Source: Roseobacter ponti (GTDB lineage Bacteria > Pseudomonadota > Alphaproteobacteria > Rhodobacterales > Rhodobacteraceae). Taken from it: a stretch of DNA of 64,000 bases. The DNA lies in the NCBI RefSeq assembly GCF_012932215.1, contig NZ_CP048789.1, forward strand, positions 1 to 64,000, read 5' to 3'. Made by a program: the position numbers and the translations under genes. A model generated the notes under the pieces. It was given only the letters and a program-made list of their open reading frames with translations, had not been told where the DNA came from and ran no database searches. Positions 28,255 through 37,535 of this stretch are shown here, piece by piece (the stretch's first letter is position 1; each line of letters begins with the position of its first letter).

Positions 28255-29006
28255 ATGCAGCGGCCTCCGTCGACTTCCATGGCGGTGCCGGTGATCATCG
28301 AAGCCTCATCCGAGCAGAGAAAACAGGCCGCATTTCCCATGTCCTGCGGTGTGGAGAAGCGCCCCAGCGGGATGGTCGCGAGGAATTTCGCACGCATCTC
28401 GGGCGTGTCCTCGCCGAGGAAGGATTTCAGCAACGGCGTTTCACCGGCGACAGGGCAGAGCGCGTTGACGCGCACGCCTGATGGCGCGAGTTCGACGGCC
28501 ATGGTTTTCGTCGCGGTGATCATCCAGCCCTTGGAGGCATTATACCAGTTCAGGTTCGGGCGGGGTGAGAGACCCGCGGTGGAGGCGATGTTGAGAATGG
28601 CGCCTTTTCCGGCGGATTTCATGCCACCAACCAGCGCGCGCGCCGTCAGATAGACCGATTTCATATTCACCCCGGTGACGCGGTCGAAATCCTCTTCGCT
28701 GACGTCTTCCATCGGGGTTGGCAGGTGGGTGACGCCGGCGTTGTTGACGAGAATATCCACGTGTCCCCAGAGGCTGGCGGCGGCAGTCGCCATGGCATTG
28801 ACCGAGGCACCGTCCGCCACATCGACCTCCTGCGCCACGGCGTGATCCCCCATCTGATCGGCAAGATCCTTTGCCGCCGGCCCGTTGATATCGGCGATCA
28901 TAACCCGGCAGCCCTCGGCAGTGAATTTGCGCACGATACCCGCGCCAAAGCCCGAGGCACCGCCCGTCACAATAGCTGTTTTCCCCGTCAGTCGCATCTC
29001 AGTCAT
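28251..29006 (-). CDS. Short-chain dehydrogenase/reductase
   Basis: Classical SDR, 251 aa. NAD(P)-binding TGGASGFGAGI is near residues 14-24, NNAG is at about 90, and the active site is YNASKG with Ser upstream in NIASTAG. The acidic residue in IADINGP after the second strand favours NAD(H). It lies between GNAT and cupin genes with overlapping stops and starts. The substrate is unknown, possibly a hydroxy acid handled by the linked transporter. Confidence 0.88.
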   Translation of the reverse strand: MTEMRLTGKTAIVTGGASGFGAGIVRKFTAEGCRVMIADINGPAAKDLADQMGDHAVAQEVDVADGASVNAMATAAASLWGHVDILVNNAGVTHLPTPMEDVSEEDFDRVTGVNMKSVYLTARALVGGMKSAGKGAILNIASTAGLSPRPNLNWYNASKGWMITATKTMAVELAPSGVRVNALCPVAGETPLLKSFLGEDTPEMRAKFLATIPLGRFSTPQDMGNAACFLCSDEASMITGTAMEVDGGRCI

Positions 29007-29508
29007 CCTCCCTGATCTGATACCTCAAAACAACTCTGTCGTGCCCGTCACTTTCCGGCGTGGCGGGGGCGGCACGGTGCATCACAAACCCTTCGCGCCG
29101 CCAGAAACTTTCTCCACGCGGATTGGCGTCGAGCACCGAGAGCTTGAGCATTGCAATCCCCTCGTTTCGGGCAAGCCGCCGGATCAGCTTTATCACAGTA
29201 TGGCCGATCCCGCGCCCCCGGTAAGCAGGATCGAGCAGCATCAGACCGATCCACCAGTCGTCAGGTTGCTCATAGCCTGCGGCGATACCAACGATGCCGG
29301 CCATCTCCTGGCCGCGCATTACTGCGAAATGGATCAGGCTGTCGGGCGTTTTACCGGGCGGGCACGCCTCGAAAAAGTCGCGCACGTAGGCGTCATTGGC
29401 GGGGTGACCGACTTCCAGCACCACATAGTCGCGCGCCCGTTCCGTGAGATCGAGAACGTCGTCGAAATCCCGCGCGGGGCTGATCGGTTTCAGGCTGATA
29501 TCAGACAT
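28999..29508 (-). CDS. GNAT-family N-acetyltransferase
   Basis: 169-aa acetyltransferase with the acetyl-CoA loop in PAYRGRGIGHTVIKLIRRLA. I chose the ATG at 29508 ([14 protein letters not shown]), which overlaps the ABC ATPase stop by eight bases; the frame is open further upstream inside the ATPase gene but without homology. It sits in the transporter operon, so its substrate may be an imported amine or amino-acid derivative. Confidence 0.85.
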   Translation of the reverse strand: MSDISLKPISPARDFDDVLDLTERARDYVVLEVGHPANDAYVRDFFEACPPGKTPDSLIHFAVMRGQEMAGIVGIAAGYEQPDDWWIGLMLLDPAYRGRGIGHTVIKLIRRLARNEGIAMLKLSVLDANPRGESFWRREGFVMHRAAPATPESDGHDRVVLRYQIREDD

Positions 29509-31108
29509 GGAGGTCCGTGTCCTTGCGCGCGGGCAGATCGAGCCTCGGTACGGCGGCCAGCAGTTTGCGGGTATAGGGGTGGCGGGGGGCGGTAAAGAGG
29601 GTCTCTGTTGGCGCTTCTTCCACGATTTTTCCTGCCTGCATAACCAGCACCCGGTCGGTGACAGACCGAACCACGCTGAGGTCATGCGAGATAAACAGCC
29701 AGGTCAGACCATAGCTGCGGCAGAGATCCGCCAGCAGGTCCAGAATGCGCACCCGCACGGAGACATCAAGGGCGGAAACCGCCTCGTCAAAGATAATCAG
29801 ATCAGGTCGGGTGATCAGCGCCCGGGCAATCGCGATCCGCTGGCGCTGACCACCGGAAAATTCGTGAATATAGCGGTGCTGGTCTTCGGGTTTGAGGCCG
29901 ACATCCGAAAGGGCCGTCGCGATGGCCTGTGCGCGGGCCGGCCCGCCCGGCGCGTCCGGCAGGGCATGAAACGGCTCGGTGATCAGACGGCCGACCGTGT
30001 GACGCGGATTGAAGCTGCCGAAGGGATCCTGAAACACCACCTGCATGCGGTTCTGCACCGGCGCTTCGGTGCTGTCGGCGTGCAGCGGGGCACCGTTCAG
30101 AGTGATCTGACCGGCCTGAACAGGGTCAAGGCCCAGCAGAACACGTGTGAGGGTGGATTTGCCACAGCCGCTTTCGCCCACCAGCCCCAGTCGTTCACCG
30201 CGGTTCAGCGTGAAGCTCACGTCGCGCACGGCCTCGACCACAGGCGGTTTCGTAAAGAGCCGTGTGCGGCGCAGGGTGTAGCTGCGTGTGACATTCCGAG
30301 CCACCAGAAGCGGCTCAGGCGGCGGGGCAGGGGGCAGGACCACGCGGTGCGCGGAGGCGGCAAAGAGCACTTTGGTATAGGGGTGCTGCATGCCGGACAG
30401 CAGCTCAGACGTCGGCGCTTCTTCGACGATGCGGCCATCGCGCATCACCGCGATCCGGCCGGCCATGCCGGCGACCACAGCCAGATCATGGGTGATCATC
30501 ATAAGGCCCATGCCATCCTCGCGGGTGAGACCGGTGAGCAGATCGAGGATCTGCGCCTGGGTCGTCACGTCGAGCGCAGTCGTCGGCTCATCAGCAATCA
30601 GCAGACGCGGGCCCAGCACGATGGCCATGGCGATGACAACCCGCTGGCGCTGGCCACCCGAAAGCTCATGCGGATAGCGCGACAGGGGGAAGCGGTCGGA
30701 GGGCAGACCGACGCGGGCCAGCACCTCTTCGGCGCGCGCACGGGCGGCCGCGTGGCTCGTGCCTTCGTGCAGTCGGACGGGTTCGCTGACCTGCGCGCCG
30801 ATGGTCTGCACCGGGTTGAGCGCGGTCATCGGTTCCTGAAACACCATGCCGATGTCTTTGCCGCGAAGCGCGCAGAGGGCGGGCTCGTCCAGGGCTGTCA
30901 GATCGGTGTCGCCAAGCCGGATGGCGCCTGAAAGCACAGAGCCCTGCGGCAGAAGATGCATTACGGAAAAGGCCGTCAGGGATTTGCCCGAGCCGCTTTC
31001 CCCGGTCAGTGCGACGATTTCCCCCTGGCCGATCTGCAGGGAAACGTCGCGCAGGACGGACGTGCCGCCGATGCTGAGCGACAGGTTGCTGATGTCGAGA
31101 AGGCTCAT
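29501..31108 (-). CDS. Peptide-type ABC transporter, fused dual ATPase
   Basis: 535-aa protein with two ABC domains in one chain, equivalent to DppD-DppF or GsiA-type fusions. Domain 1 has Walker A GESGSGKS near residue 36 and signature LSGGQRQR. Domain 2 has GESGCGKS near 315 and FSGGQRQR, with [10 protein letters not shown] as Walker B. An oligopeptide-family C-terminal extension is short. Start and stop both overlap neighbours (permease by ATGA, GNAT by eight bases). Confidence 0.93.
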   Translation of the reverse strand: MSLLDISNLSLSIGGTSVLRDVSLQIGQGEIVALTGESGSGKSLTAFSVMHLLPQGSVLSGAIRLGDTDLTALDEPALCALRGKDIGMVFQEPMTALNPVQTIGAQVSEPVRLHEGTSHAAARARAEEVLARVGLPSDRFPLSRYPHELSGGQRQRVVIAMAIVLGPRLLIADEPTTALDVTTQAQILDLLTGLTREDGMGLMMITHDLAVVAGMAGRIAVMRDGRIVEEAPTSELLSGMQHPYTKVLFAASAHRVVLPPAPPPEPLLVARNVTRSYTLRRTRLFTKPPVVEAVRDVSFTLNRGERLGLVGESGCGKSTLTRVLLGLDPVQAGQITLNGAPLHADSTEAPVQNRMQVVFQDPFGSFNPRHTVGRLITEPFHALPDAPGGPARAQAIATALSDVGLKPEDQHRYIHEFSGGQRQRIAIARALITRPDLIIFDEAVSALDVSVRVRILDLLADLCRSYGLTWLFISHDLSVVRSVTDRVLVMQAGKIVEEAPTETLFTAPRHPYTRKLLAAVPRLDLPARKDTDLHV

Positions 31109-31920
31109 ACCCGTTGCCGCCTGAGCCGCGGGTCGAGCTGGTCGCGCAGGCCGTCGCCTGCAAGGTTGAGCCCCAGAACGATCAGGATGATCGCCAGGCC
31201 CGGCACAATGGCCAGATGGGGGGCGAGGGTCACCAGGGTCTGTGCATCCGCCAGCATGCGGCCCAGAGACGGGGTGGGCGGCTGCACGCCAAGCCCGACA
31301 AACGAAAGGGCCGCCTCGACCTGGATACCCAGTGCGAACTGGATGGTCCCCTGGACGATCAGCATATTCGTCACATTGGGCAGGATATGTTCCAGCGAGA
31401 TCCGCGCAGGACCCTTGCCGGCGACCCGCGCGGCCATGATGAATTCGCGTTCCCAGAGCGGCAGGGCGGCGCCCCGTGTCACCCGCGCAAAAACGGGAAT
31501 GTTGAAGATGCCGAAAGCGATGATCGCATTGACAGCAGAAGGACCAAAGACGGCAGTAATCAGAATTGCCATCACCAGCAGCGGAAAGGCAAAGACGATG
31601 TCATTGCCGCGCATGATCGTCTCATCGAGCCAGCTGCCGTGGCGTGCGGCGGCAGCCAGACCCAGCGGGACGCCGAAGCTGAGCCCGATCACCAGCGCCA
31701 CCAGCGCCACGGCGACCGAGGTGCGCGCACCCACCATGACCATCGACAGGATATCGCGCCCCAGATGGTCCGTGCCCAGAAGATGCGCGCCGCCGGGCGG
31801 CTGCAGCCTGCCGGGAATGTTCAGGCTGGTGTGATCGAAAGGCGTCCAGACAAGAGAGACCAGCGCCAGCAGAATGAAGAACCCGGAGAGGCCGAGGCCG
31901 ATGGCAAGCTGACGGTTCAT
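31105..31920 (-). CDS. Peptide-type ABC permease (DppC-like)
   Basis: Inner-membrane permease, 271 aa with six predicted helices, an N-terminal helix and a BPD_transp_1 domain with the EAA-type loop AARVAGKGPARISLEHILPN. I chose ATG 31920 (MNRQLAIGLGL), overlapping the previous permease stop as ATGA; the frame stays open to 32385 through that gene. It pairs with the permease upstream. Confidence 0.93.
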   Translation of the reverse strand: MNRQLAIGLGLSGFFILLALVSLVWTPFDHTSLNIPGRLQPPGGAHLLGTDHLGRDILSMVMVGARTSVAVALVALVIGLSFGVPLGLAAAARHGSWLDETIMRGNDIVFAFPLLVMAILITAVFGPSAVNAIIAFGIFNIPVFARVTRGAALPLWEREFIMAARVAGKGPARISLEHILPNVTNMLIVQGTIQFALGIQVEAALSFVGLGVQPPTPSLGRMLADAQTLVTLAPHLAIVPGLAIILIVLGLNLAGDGLRDQLDPRLRRQRV

Positions 31921-32864
31921 GCGCGGGTTCTCAGCCGGGGGTCGACGGCGGCATAGGCCAGATCCACCAGAAAGTTGATCATGATGACACCGAAAACGAC
32001 CAGCATCACCACGCTTTCGACCACGATGAGGTCGCGCGCCGAAATCGACTGGAAAATGAGACGGCCGAGGCCGGGCAGATAAAAGACCTGCTCGATGATG
32101 ATGGTGCCGGCAAAAAGAAAGGAAAACTGCAGGCCGATCACCGTCAGCACAGGGATAAAAGCATTGCGCAGCCCGTGCCGCCAGAGCGCCTGGCGCGGGC
32201 TGAGCCCCTTGGCGCGGGCGGTGCGCATGAAATCCTCGCTCAGTACATCCAGGAGGGCAGAGCGCATTACCCGGGTCAGGATCGCGGCCTGGGGCAGTGC
32301 AAGTGCGATGGCAGGCAGGGTGAGCGCGCGCAGACCGGTGCCAACGCCTTTGTTCCAGCCGGGAAAACCGCCTGCGGGAAACCACGACCAGTGGATCGCA
32401 AAGACCAGCACCAGCATCATCGCAAACCAGAAATTAGGTACTGCGACGCCCAGTTGTGTTGCGGCCATCACGCCGGTGTCGCCTGCGCCACCGCGCCGGG
32501 ATGCGGCGAAAAGCCCCGCCGGGATGGCGATAACCACAGAGATCGCCAGCGCATAGGCGGCCAGCGGCAGGGAGACCGCGATCCGGTCCGCAACCATGTC
32601 GGAGACCTCGGTGCGGTAGGTATAAGAGGTGCCGAAATCGCCCGTCAGCATGCCCCCGACCCAGGCAAAATAACGCTGGATTTTGGGCACATCGAGGCCG
32701 AGTTCCGTGCGCAGCGCCGCCAGCGTTTCAGGCTGTGAATTCAGCCCCAGCATAAACGAGGCGGGATCGCCTGGTGCGATCTCCGTCACGGCAAAGATAA
32801 TCAGCGACGCGACTGCGAGGCTGAGGACGAGCGAGCCGGAACGTTTCAGAATATACCGCAGCAT
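31917..32864 (-). CDS. Peptide-type ABC permease (DppB-like)
   Basis: 315-aa permease beginning MLRYILKRSGSLVLSL, with six helices and the loop RTARAKGLSPRQALWRHGLRNAFIP. A GTG one codon earlier is also possible. It heads the minus-strand run permease-permease-ATPase-GNAT-SDR-cupin. The binding protein for this set is probably the gene at 35790-37265, separated by plus-strand genes. Confidence 0.93.
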   Translation of the reverse strand: MLRYILKRSGSLVLSLAVASLIIFAVTEIAPGDPASFMLGLNSQPETLAALRTELGLDVPKIQRYFAWVGGMLTGDFGTSYTYRTEVSDMVADRIAVSLPLAAYALAISVVIAIPAGLFAASRRGGAGDTGVMAATQLGVAVPNFWFAMMLVLVFAIHWSWFPAGGFPGWNKGVGTGLRALTLPAIALALPQAAILTRVMRSALLDVLSEDFMRTARAKGLSPRQALWRHGLRNAFIPVLTVIGLQFSFLFAGTIIIEQVFYLPGLGRLIFQSISARDLIVVESVVMLVVFGVIMINFLVDLAYAAVDPRLRTRA

Positions 32865-32923
32865 CACAGCGCAGGTTAGGGCCTGCCCCGGGCCTGGTCC
32901 AGAGGGCTTGTTCGGCAGCGCGA

Positions 32924-34060
32924 ATGGTTTATCTGCTCCCCTCTATGGACCACCCGCTTTTCATTGGTGCCGAGATTTTCCGGCACTCCAGTTATGGTCG
33001 CTGGCATCCGCTGAGGGTGCCACGGGTGAGTACCGTGATGGATCTCAGCCGCGCTCTGGGCTGGCTGCCCTCTGCGCAGTTCATCACCGCCCCCCGGGCC
33101 AAGCCGAAAGCGCTGGAAGTCTGGCACACCCCTGAATATCTCGCCGCATTGCAGCGGGTCGAGGCCACGCAACTCGCCACCGACACCGATACCGCGCGCC
33201 ATGATATCGGATCGGTTACCAACCCGGTCTATCCGGAAATCTACCGGCGTCCTGCGACGGCAGCGGGCGGCTCGCTGCTCGCAGGAGAGCTGCTGCGCGA
33301 GGGAGGCGTTATCTATAACCCGCCGGGCGGTACACACCACGGCATGCCGGACCGCGCTAACGGTTTTTGTTATCTGAACGACCCGGTGCTGGCGATGCTG
33401 AGCCTGCGTCGGAACGGGGTCCGGCGGATAGCCTATGTCGATATCGATGCGCATCACTGTGACGGGGTGGCGGTCGGGTTTCACGGGGACCCCGAGTGTC
33501 TGATGATCTCGGTGCATGAAGAACGCCTCTGGCCGCGCACCGGGCCGCTTGAGGATGATGCGGGCGGGTCCGCTATCAACATGCCGGTGCCGCGCGGGCT
33601 GAACGACAGCGAAATGGCTTTTATCCGTGATGCGCTGATCGTACCGCGGGTGACGGCGTTCCGGCCGGATGCCATCGTGCTTTTGTGCGGGGCCGACGGG
33701 GTGGAAGAAGACCCGCTGGCGCATCTGAGCCTGAGCAACAACGCACACTGGGCAGTTCTGGAGGCGCTGATGGCGCTGGCGCCCCGGCTTCTGGTGCTGG
33801 GCGGTGGCGGGTATAACCCGTGGTCGGTGGGACGGCTCTGGACAGGGGTCTGGGCAACGCTCAACGGCCATGAGATCCCCGAACGGCTGCCCCCTGCGGC
33901 GGAAGCCGTGCTGCGCGGGCTGCGTTTTGAAGGCAACCGGCGGGGAAAGAATCCGCCTGTGCACTGGTTTACAACCCTGCGCGATGCGCCGCGGGGCGGG
34001 CCGGTGCGCGACATCATCAAAGACCGTGTGCAGGTTTTGCTGGCGCGCCCGCCCGGCTGA
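32924..34060 (+). CDS. Histone-deacetylase-family amidohydrolase
   Basis: Zinc amidohydrolase of the arginase/deacetylase fold (AcuC, acetylpolyamine amidohydrolase, HDAC-like). The 378-aa protein has PGGTHHGMPDRANGFCYLND with the catalytic His pair, DIDAHHCDGV with zinc ligands, and LGGGGYNPWSVGR near the end. It is divergent from the transporter operon. Bacterial members remove acetyl groups from acetylpolyamines, acetoin-related targets or lysines. Given the polyamine-like genes further right, acetylpolyamine deacetylation is a reasonable but unproven role. ATG 32924 has no strong ribosome site; 32945 is an alternative. Confidence 0.88.
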   Translation: MVYLLPSMDHPLFIGAEIFRHSSYGRWHPLRVPRVSTVMDLSRALGWLPSAQFITAPRAKPKALEVWHTPEYLAALQRVEATQLATDTDTARHDIGSVTNPVYPEIYRRPATAAGGSLLAGELLREGGVIYNPPGGTHHGMPDRANGFCYLNDPVLAMLSLRRNGVRRIAYVDIDAHHCDGVAVGFHGDPECLMISVHEERLWPRTGPLEDDAGGSAINMPVPRGLNDSEMAFIRDALIVPRVTAFRPDAIVLLCGADGVEEDPLAHLSLSNNAHWAVLEALMALAPRLLVLGGGGYNPWSVGRLWTGVWATLNGHEIPERLPPAAEAVLRGLRFEGNRRGKNPPVHWFTTLRDAPRGGPVRDIIKDRVQVLLARPPG

Positions 34061-34112
34061 GACCCGGGATTGTGCACTTTGCCGTCCGGCTGAACCATGC
34101 AAGGCTGTCACA

Positions 34113-34463
34113 ATGACTGACGATACAAGCCCTGAAGCCTGTCGTGTTCGTTTCGCCGGGCGCATTGCCGCGGAACTCAACGAGATCGCGGATACGAGCG
34201 CGCAGACCGGCAGCGACCGCAAACCGGTGATGCTTGATCAGCAGAGTGTGGGGCGTCTGTCGCGCATGGATGCCCTGCAGGGGCAGGCGATGGCCAAGGC
34301 AATGCCGGGCCGCCGGGACGGGCGTGCGCGGGCGCTTCTTGCCGCTCTGGAAAGGCTTGAAACCGGGGAATTCGGCTGGTGCGATGACTGCGGTGAGTTC
34401 ATCGGATTTCCGCGTCTTGAGCTCGATCCGGCCGTCATGCGCTGCGTCAGTTGTGCCAGGTGA
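34113..34463 (+). CDS. DksA/TraR-family zinc-finger protein
   Basis: 116-aa protein with a helical N-terminal half and a C-terminal zinc finger, CDDC...CVSC, in WCDDCGEFIGFPRLELDP. Members bind the RNA polymerase secondary channel and modulate the stringent response. I chose ATG 34113; the same frame is open upstream inside the HDAC-like gene. It is shorter than E. coli DksA (151 aa) and lacks an obvious DxxDxA coiled-coil tip, so it may be a TraR-like variant. Confidence 0.8.
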   Translation: MTDDTSPEACRVRFAGRIAAELNEIADTSAQTGSDRKPVMLDQQSVGRLSRMDALQGQAMAKAMPGRRDGRARALLAALERLETGEFGWCDDCGEFIGFPRLELDPAVMRCVSCAR

Positions 34464-34594
34464 TCTGCCATATTCCCGACAATCTGATTAAAATCGGACA
34501 CAAAGTTACCACGGGTTGCACATGCCGGTGTCTGCACCCTGCCATTTTGAGCGGGCAGAACCATGCACGAAAACAAAAAAGCCCGGAGCAAGGC

Positions 34595-35242
34595 ATGAGC
34601 AGCAACCTGAAATTCGGAAGCCCTTCGCAAACGCGGATGGTCCTGCTGGAGACAAGCATCACCCCGCAGCGCTTTGTGCTGTCGGAGCGTCGCGAAAAGT
34701 CCCGGTCGCGCCGTAACGCCGAAGCGCTGACCGGCGGGCTGATTGCCCTGCTTTTTGTCTGCGCCTATCTGCAGCTCTTTCTGCCACAGATTTTCCCGGC
34801 AGCTTTCGGGGTGTCAGCACCGCTGATGCTCTCAGGATCGGCCGTGGCCGCCGGTCTTGGTCTTTATGCATGGATGACCCGGGGGTATCTGCCCGAATTC
34901 GGGATCGATCGGGAAAAGCGGGAGGTCTGGACCTGCATGCTGAACAGCCAGGGGCGTGCCCGGGTGCGTCAGCATTTCGCGACATCGGACGTCAGGAGCA
35001 TCTATGTGTTCCGCCCGGAAGGGCAGACAGCGGATGCCGCACTCTGTCTCAAAGTCCGCGCAAACCCGCGGCCGATTTACCTCGTGCGCGGGCAGATGGA
35101 CGAGATCAAAGCCGCTCACGACCAGATCTGCCGCTTTCTGCGCGCCGATCAGGCGATCACCCCGGCAACACCCCGGTTTGCGTCCGCAGCCGCAAAGCCC
35201 CGGACAGCACCGTCTGTTTTTGCCTCACCCCGGCGCAGCTGA
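34595..35242 (+). CDS. Two-helix membrane protein, unrecognised
   Basis: 215-aa protein with a basic N-terminus (SERREKSRSRRN), two transmembrane helices (about residues 48-66 and 74-92) and a soluble C-terminal half. The latter contains GIDREKREVWTCMLNSQGRARV, which resembles a PH-like cytoplasmic domain. I do not recognise the family. ATG 34595 is preceded by GGAG; a long in-frame extension upstream to 34451 is unlikely. Confidence 0.65.
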   Translation: MSSNLKFGSPSQTRMVLLETSITPQRFVLSERREKSRSRRNAEALTGGLIALLFVCAYLQLFLPQIFPAAFGVSAPLMLSGSAVAAGLGLYAWMTRGYLPEFGIDREKREVWTCMLNSQGRARVRQHFATSDVRSIYVFRPEGQTADAALCLKVRANPRPIYLVRGQMDEIKAAHDQICRFLRADQAITPATPRFASAAAKPRTAPSVFASPRRS

Positions 35243-35257
35243 GCGCCGGAGCGGGTT

Positions 35258-35467
35258 TCAGACCGGCATATTGTCAAACATTTCGTCGAAAGCATCTGCC
35301 CGCAGACTTTCGTTCAGCCGCCGCAGGCGCGGCGGGACTGCAAGGCCCTGCGATCTGAGTGCTGCAATGACCCGGTCGATTCTCGGCTGGAGAACCAGTT
35401 GTTCACGATGCGGGGTCTGTTCAAGCAGAGACTGAAGATGAATGGCACGTTCTTCAAGATCGGTCAC
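35258..35467 (-). CDS. Small hypothetical protein, 69 aa
   Basis: Predicted helical, charged peptide starting with GTG (MTDLEERAIHLQSLLEQ after GTG to Met) preceded by AAGGGAGC seven bases upstream on the minus strand, which is why the longer ATG frame to 35515 was not used. It ends NESLRADAFDEMFDNMPV. No family is recognised. It converges with the membrane protein gene. Confidence 0.6.
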   Translation of the reverse strand: MTDLEERAIHLQSLLEQTPHREQLVLQPRIDRVIAALRSQGLAVPPRLRRLNESLRADAFDEMFDNMPV

Positions 35468-35789
35468 GGTTAGCTCCCTTATACGCTGTGTATCCTGCCT
35501 CGCCGCAGGCTTCACACGTGAAGATGGTGTCAGGTTGTAACATACCCGTGACTGTCACGCATGTGCGTTCTCCGGTCAGGCTGTGTATTTTTGTGGCATC
35601 GCCTCAAATTTCATCGCGCTCTGCGCAGCAGCGTTGAACCCGGTCGGAATAACCCGCGGATTTATGCCTGGCCTGAAGTCTCTGAGCGGGACGCAGGATG
35701 GGTAGCGGTCATTCTGATCCGGCTGCGTCAGCGAGATACCCGGGCTGACCGCCCGGGCACTCTGTGACGGAGCGCGCCTCACCCGACGG

Positions 35790-37265
35790 TTATTCTGCCC
35801 AGCTTACAGCAGTCAGATCCGTGGCCTGGGTCGGGGCATTGGCCCAGAGGCCCTGCAGACCGGCTTTGGCCACCGAGGTATTGGCAAGCTGGAACAGGTA
35901 TCCGTTAACGTAATCATCCGCGATGATTTTCTGTGCTTTGGCCATCATTTCGATGCGCATTTCAGGGTCGGTGGTGCTGTTCAGTTTTGCGATCAGCTCC
36001 TGAAACTCCGGATTGTCGTACTGGAAATAGTAATCCGGGTTGGCATAGATACCGATGTCCATGGGTTCGGTGTGGCTGACGATGGTCAGGCCGAAATCTT
36101 TGCCGCGGAAGACTGATTCGAGCCACTGCGCCCATTCAACATTGGTGATCTTTGCGGTGATGCCGACCTCGGCGAGTTGTGAGGCGATGATCTCGCCACC
36201 GCGTCGGGCATAGGAGGGGGGTGGCAGATAAAGCGTCGTCTCGAAGCCGTCTGCAAGGCCCGCTTCGGCCAGCAGGCTTTTCGCCTTTTCGGGATCGTAG
36301 GCGGATTGTCCCGTCAGATCCACATAGGCCGGGTTGTGTGGCGCAAAATGGGTGCCGATCGGCGTGCCATAGCCGAACATTGCGCCGTCAATGATCGCCT
36401 GGCGGTCAATGGCGTGGGCCACAGCCTGGCGGACGAGCAGATTGTCAAAGGGCGGCATTTTGTTGTTGGTGCTCAGAATAGTTTCACCCTCGGTGGAGCC
36501 GACAAGCACCTGAAACCGGGGGTCGGCTTCGAACTGCGGCAGGTTTTCCGGGGCCGGGAAGGCGGAGAAGAAATCCACGTCACCGGCCATTACAGCGGCA
36601 AAAGCGGCGGTGGGATCAGAGATGAATTTGAACGTCGCAGTTTCCAGCACGGCGGGCGTGCCCCAGTAATCGTCGTTGCGCACCAGTTCAATCCGGTCTG
36701 ACTGCGCCCATTGCACAAACTTAAAGGCACCCGTGCCCACGGGCATCTGTTTGATATTACCGATGGTTTCGGGGGCCACGATTACAGCATCACCCCAGGC
36801 AAGATTGAAGAGCAGATTGCCGTTGGGCTCAGAAAGGGTGATGCGCAGGGTCAGCGGGTTGACGACCTCAACCGCGCTGATGGCCTCGTAAAGTGCTTTT
36901 TGCGCATTCGCGCTGTCTTCGGCCAGGATCCGGTCGAGCGTGAATTTCACGTCTTCGGCGTCCATGGCTGTGCCGTCATGGAAAGTGACACCGTCCTGAA
37001 GCGTAAAGGTATAGCTCAGCCCGTCATCGGAGATTTCCCAGGACTTTGCCAGACCGGGAACCACCGAGCCGTCGGCCATAAACCGGGTAAGCCCCTCGAA
37101 AACGTTGGAGTAGAGCACGGAATCGATGGCACCCGCCGCAGCGGAGGTCGGGTCGAGATGCGGCGGTTCCAGCTGCAATGCCACGGTGATGTCGGTCTGC
37201 GCCGTGGCACTGACGGCGGTGGCGGCCAGCGCCATGGCCAGAAGGCTGCTTTTGATGGACTGCAT
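35790..37265 (-). CDS. Family-5 solute-binding protein
   Basis: Periplasmic binding protein for peptides, opines or nickel-type ligands, 491 aa. A signal peptide is visible (MQSIKSSLLAMALAATAVSATAQ, cleavage after ATAQ or SATA). The family signature lies in GLAKSWEISDDGLSYTFTLQDGVTFHDG and there is VRQAVAHAIDR in the middle. It is the likely partner of the permease/ATPase operon at 29501-32864, though plus-strand genes intervene. An M20 deacylase gene follows on the same strand. Confidence 0.93.
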   Translation of the reverse strand: MQSIKSSLLAMALAATAVSATAQTDITVALQLEPPHLDPTSAAAGAIDSVLYSNVFEGLTRFMADGSVVPGLAKSWEISDDGLSYTFTLQDGVTFHDGTAMDAEDVKFTLDRILAEDSANAQKALYEAISAVEVVNPLTLRITLSEPNGNLLFNLAWGDAVIVAPETIGNIKQMPVGTGAFKFVQWAQSDRIELVRNDDYWGTPAVLETATFKFISDPTAAFAAVMAGDVDFFSAFPAPENLPQFEADPRFQVLVGSTEGETILSTNNKMPPFDNLLVRQAVAHAIDRQAIIDGAMFGYGTPIGTHFAPHNPAYVDLTGQSAYDPEKAKSLLAEAGLADGFETTLYLPPPSYARRGGEIIASQLAEVGITAKITNVEWAQWLESVFRGKDFGLTIVSHTEPMDIGIYANPDYYFQYDNPEFQELIAKLNSTTDPEMRIEMMAKAQKIIADDYVNGYLFQLANTSVAKAGLQGLWANAPTQATDLTAVSWAE

Positions 37266-37454
37266 GACGGTTCCTTAATCTGTTCACCGCGGGGCTGCGG
37301 CACCCTGTCAGCGTTAAGTGTCACAACAAACATGACGGCATTCAAGAGCCCCTTTGCCCGCATTGTGCAGGACCGGGCGTCATTTGAGCAGCTTTGCGGT
37401 CTGCCTGCGGCGCCACGCGGGCCGACCAGTGCCTGCCGGAGACCATCCTGCAAA

Positions 37455-37474
37455 CTGGCCGTCGTGGCGGCCAG
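37455..37474 (-). terminator. Hairpin downstream of the M20 gene
   Basis: CTGGCC-GTCGTGGC-GGCCAG in the 270-base gap between the M20 peptidase and the binding-protein genes. No T-run. Nothing else is apparent in this gap. Confidence 0.25.
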
Positions 37475-37535
37475 CAGGGTCCGTTCAGGCGGGTCAGGCG
37501 GAACATTCGTGCGCGGACGTGGCGCAGGGGTGCCG

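Noticed and set aside
29444-30931. Plus-strand frame of 495 codons opposite the dual ABC ATPase
   Set aside because: Both Walker motifs and ABC signatures are on the minus strand; the plus frame is low-complexity.
32876-34222. Minus-strand frame of 448 codons opposite the HDAC-like gene
   Set aside because: The plus strand has intact catalytic motifs; the minus frame has none.
37016-37453. Minus-strand frame of 145 codons overlapping the start of the binding-protein gene
   Set aside because: Overlaps the signal-peptide region of a certain gene in another frame; its upstream part has no coding features.
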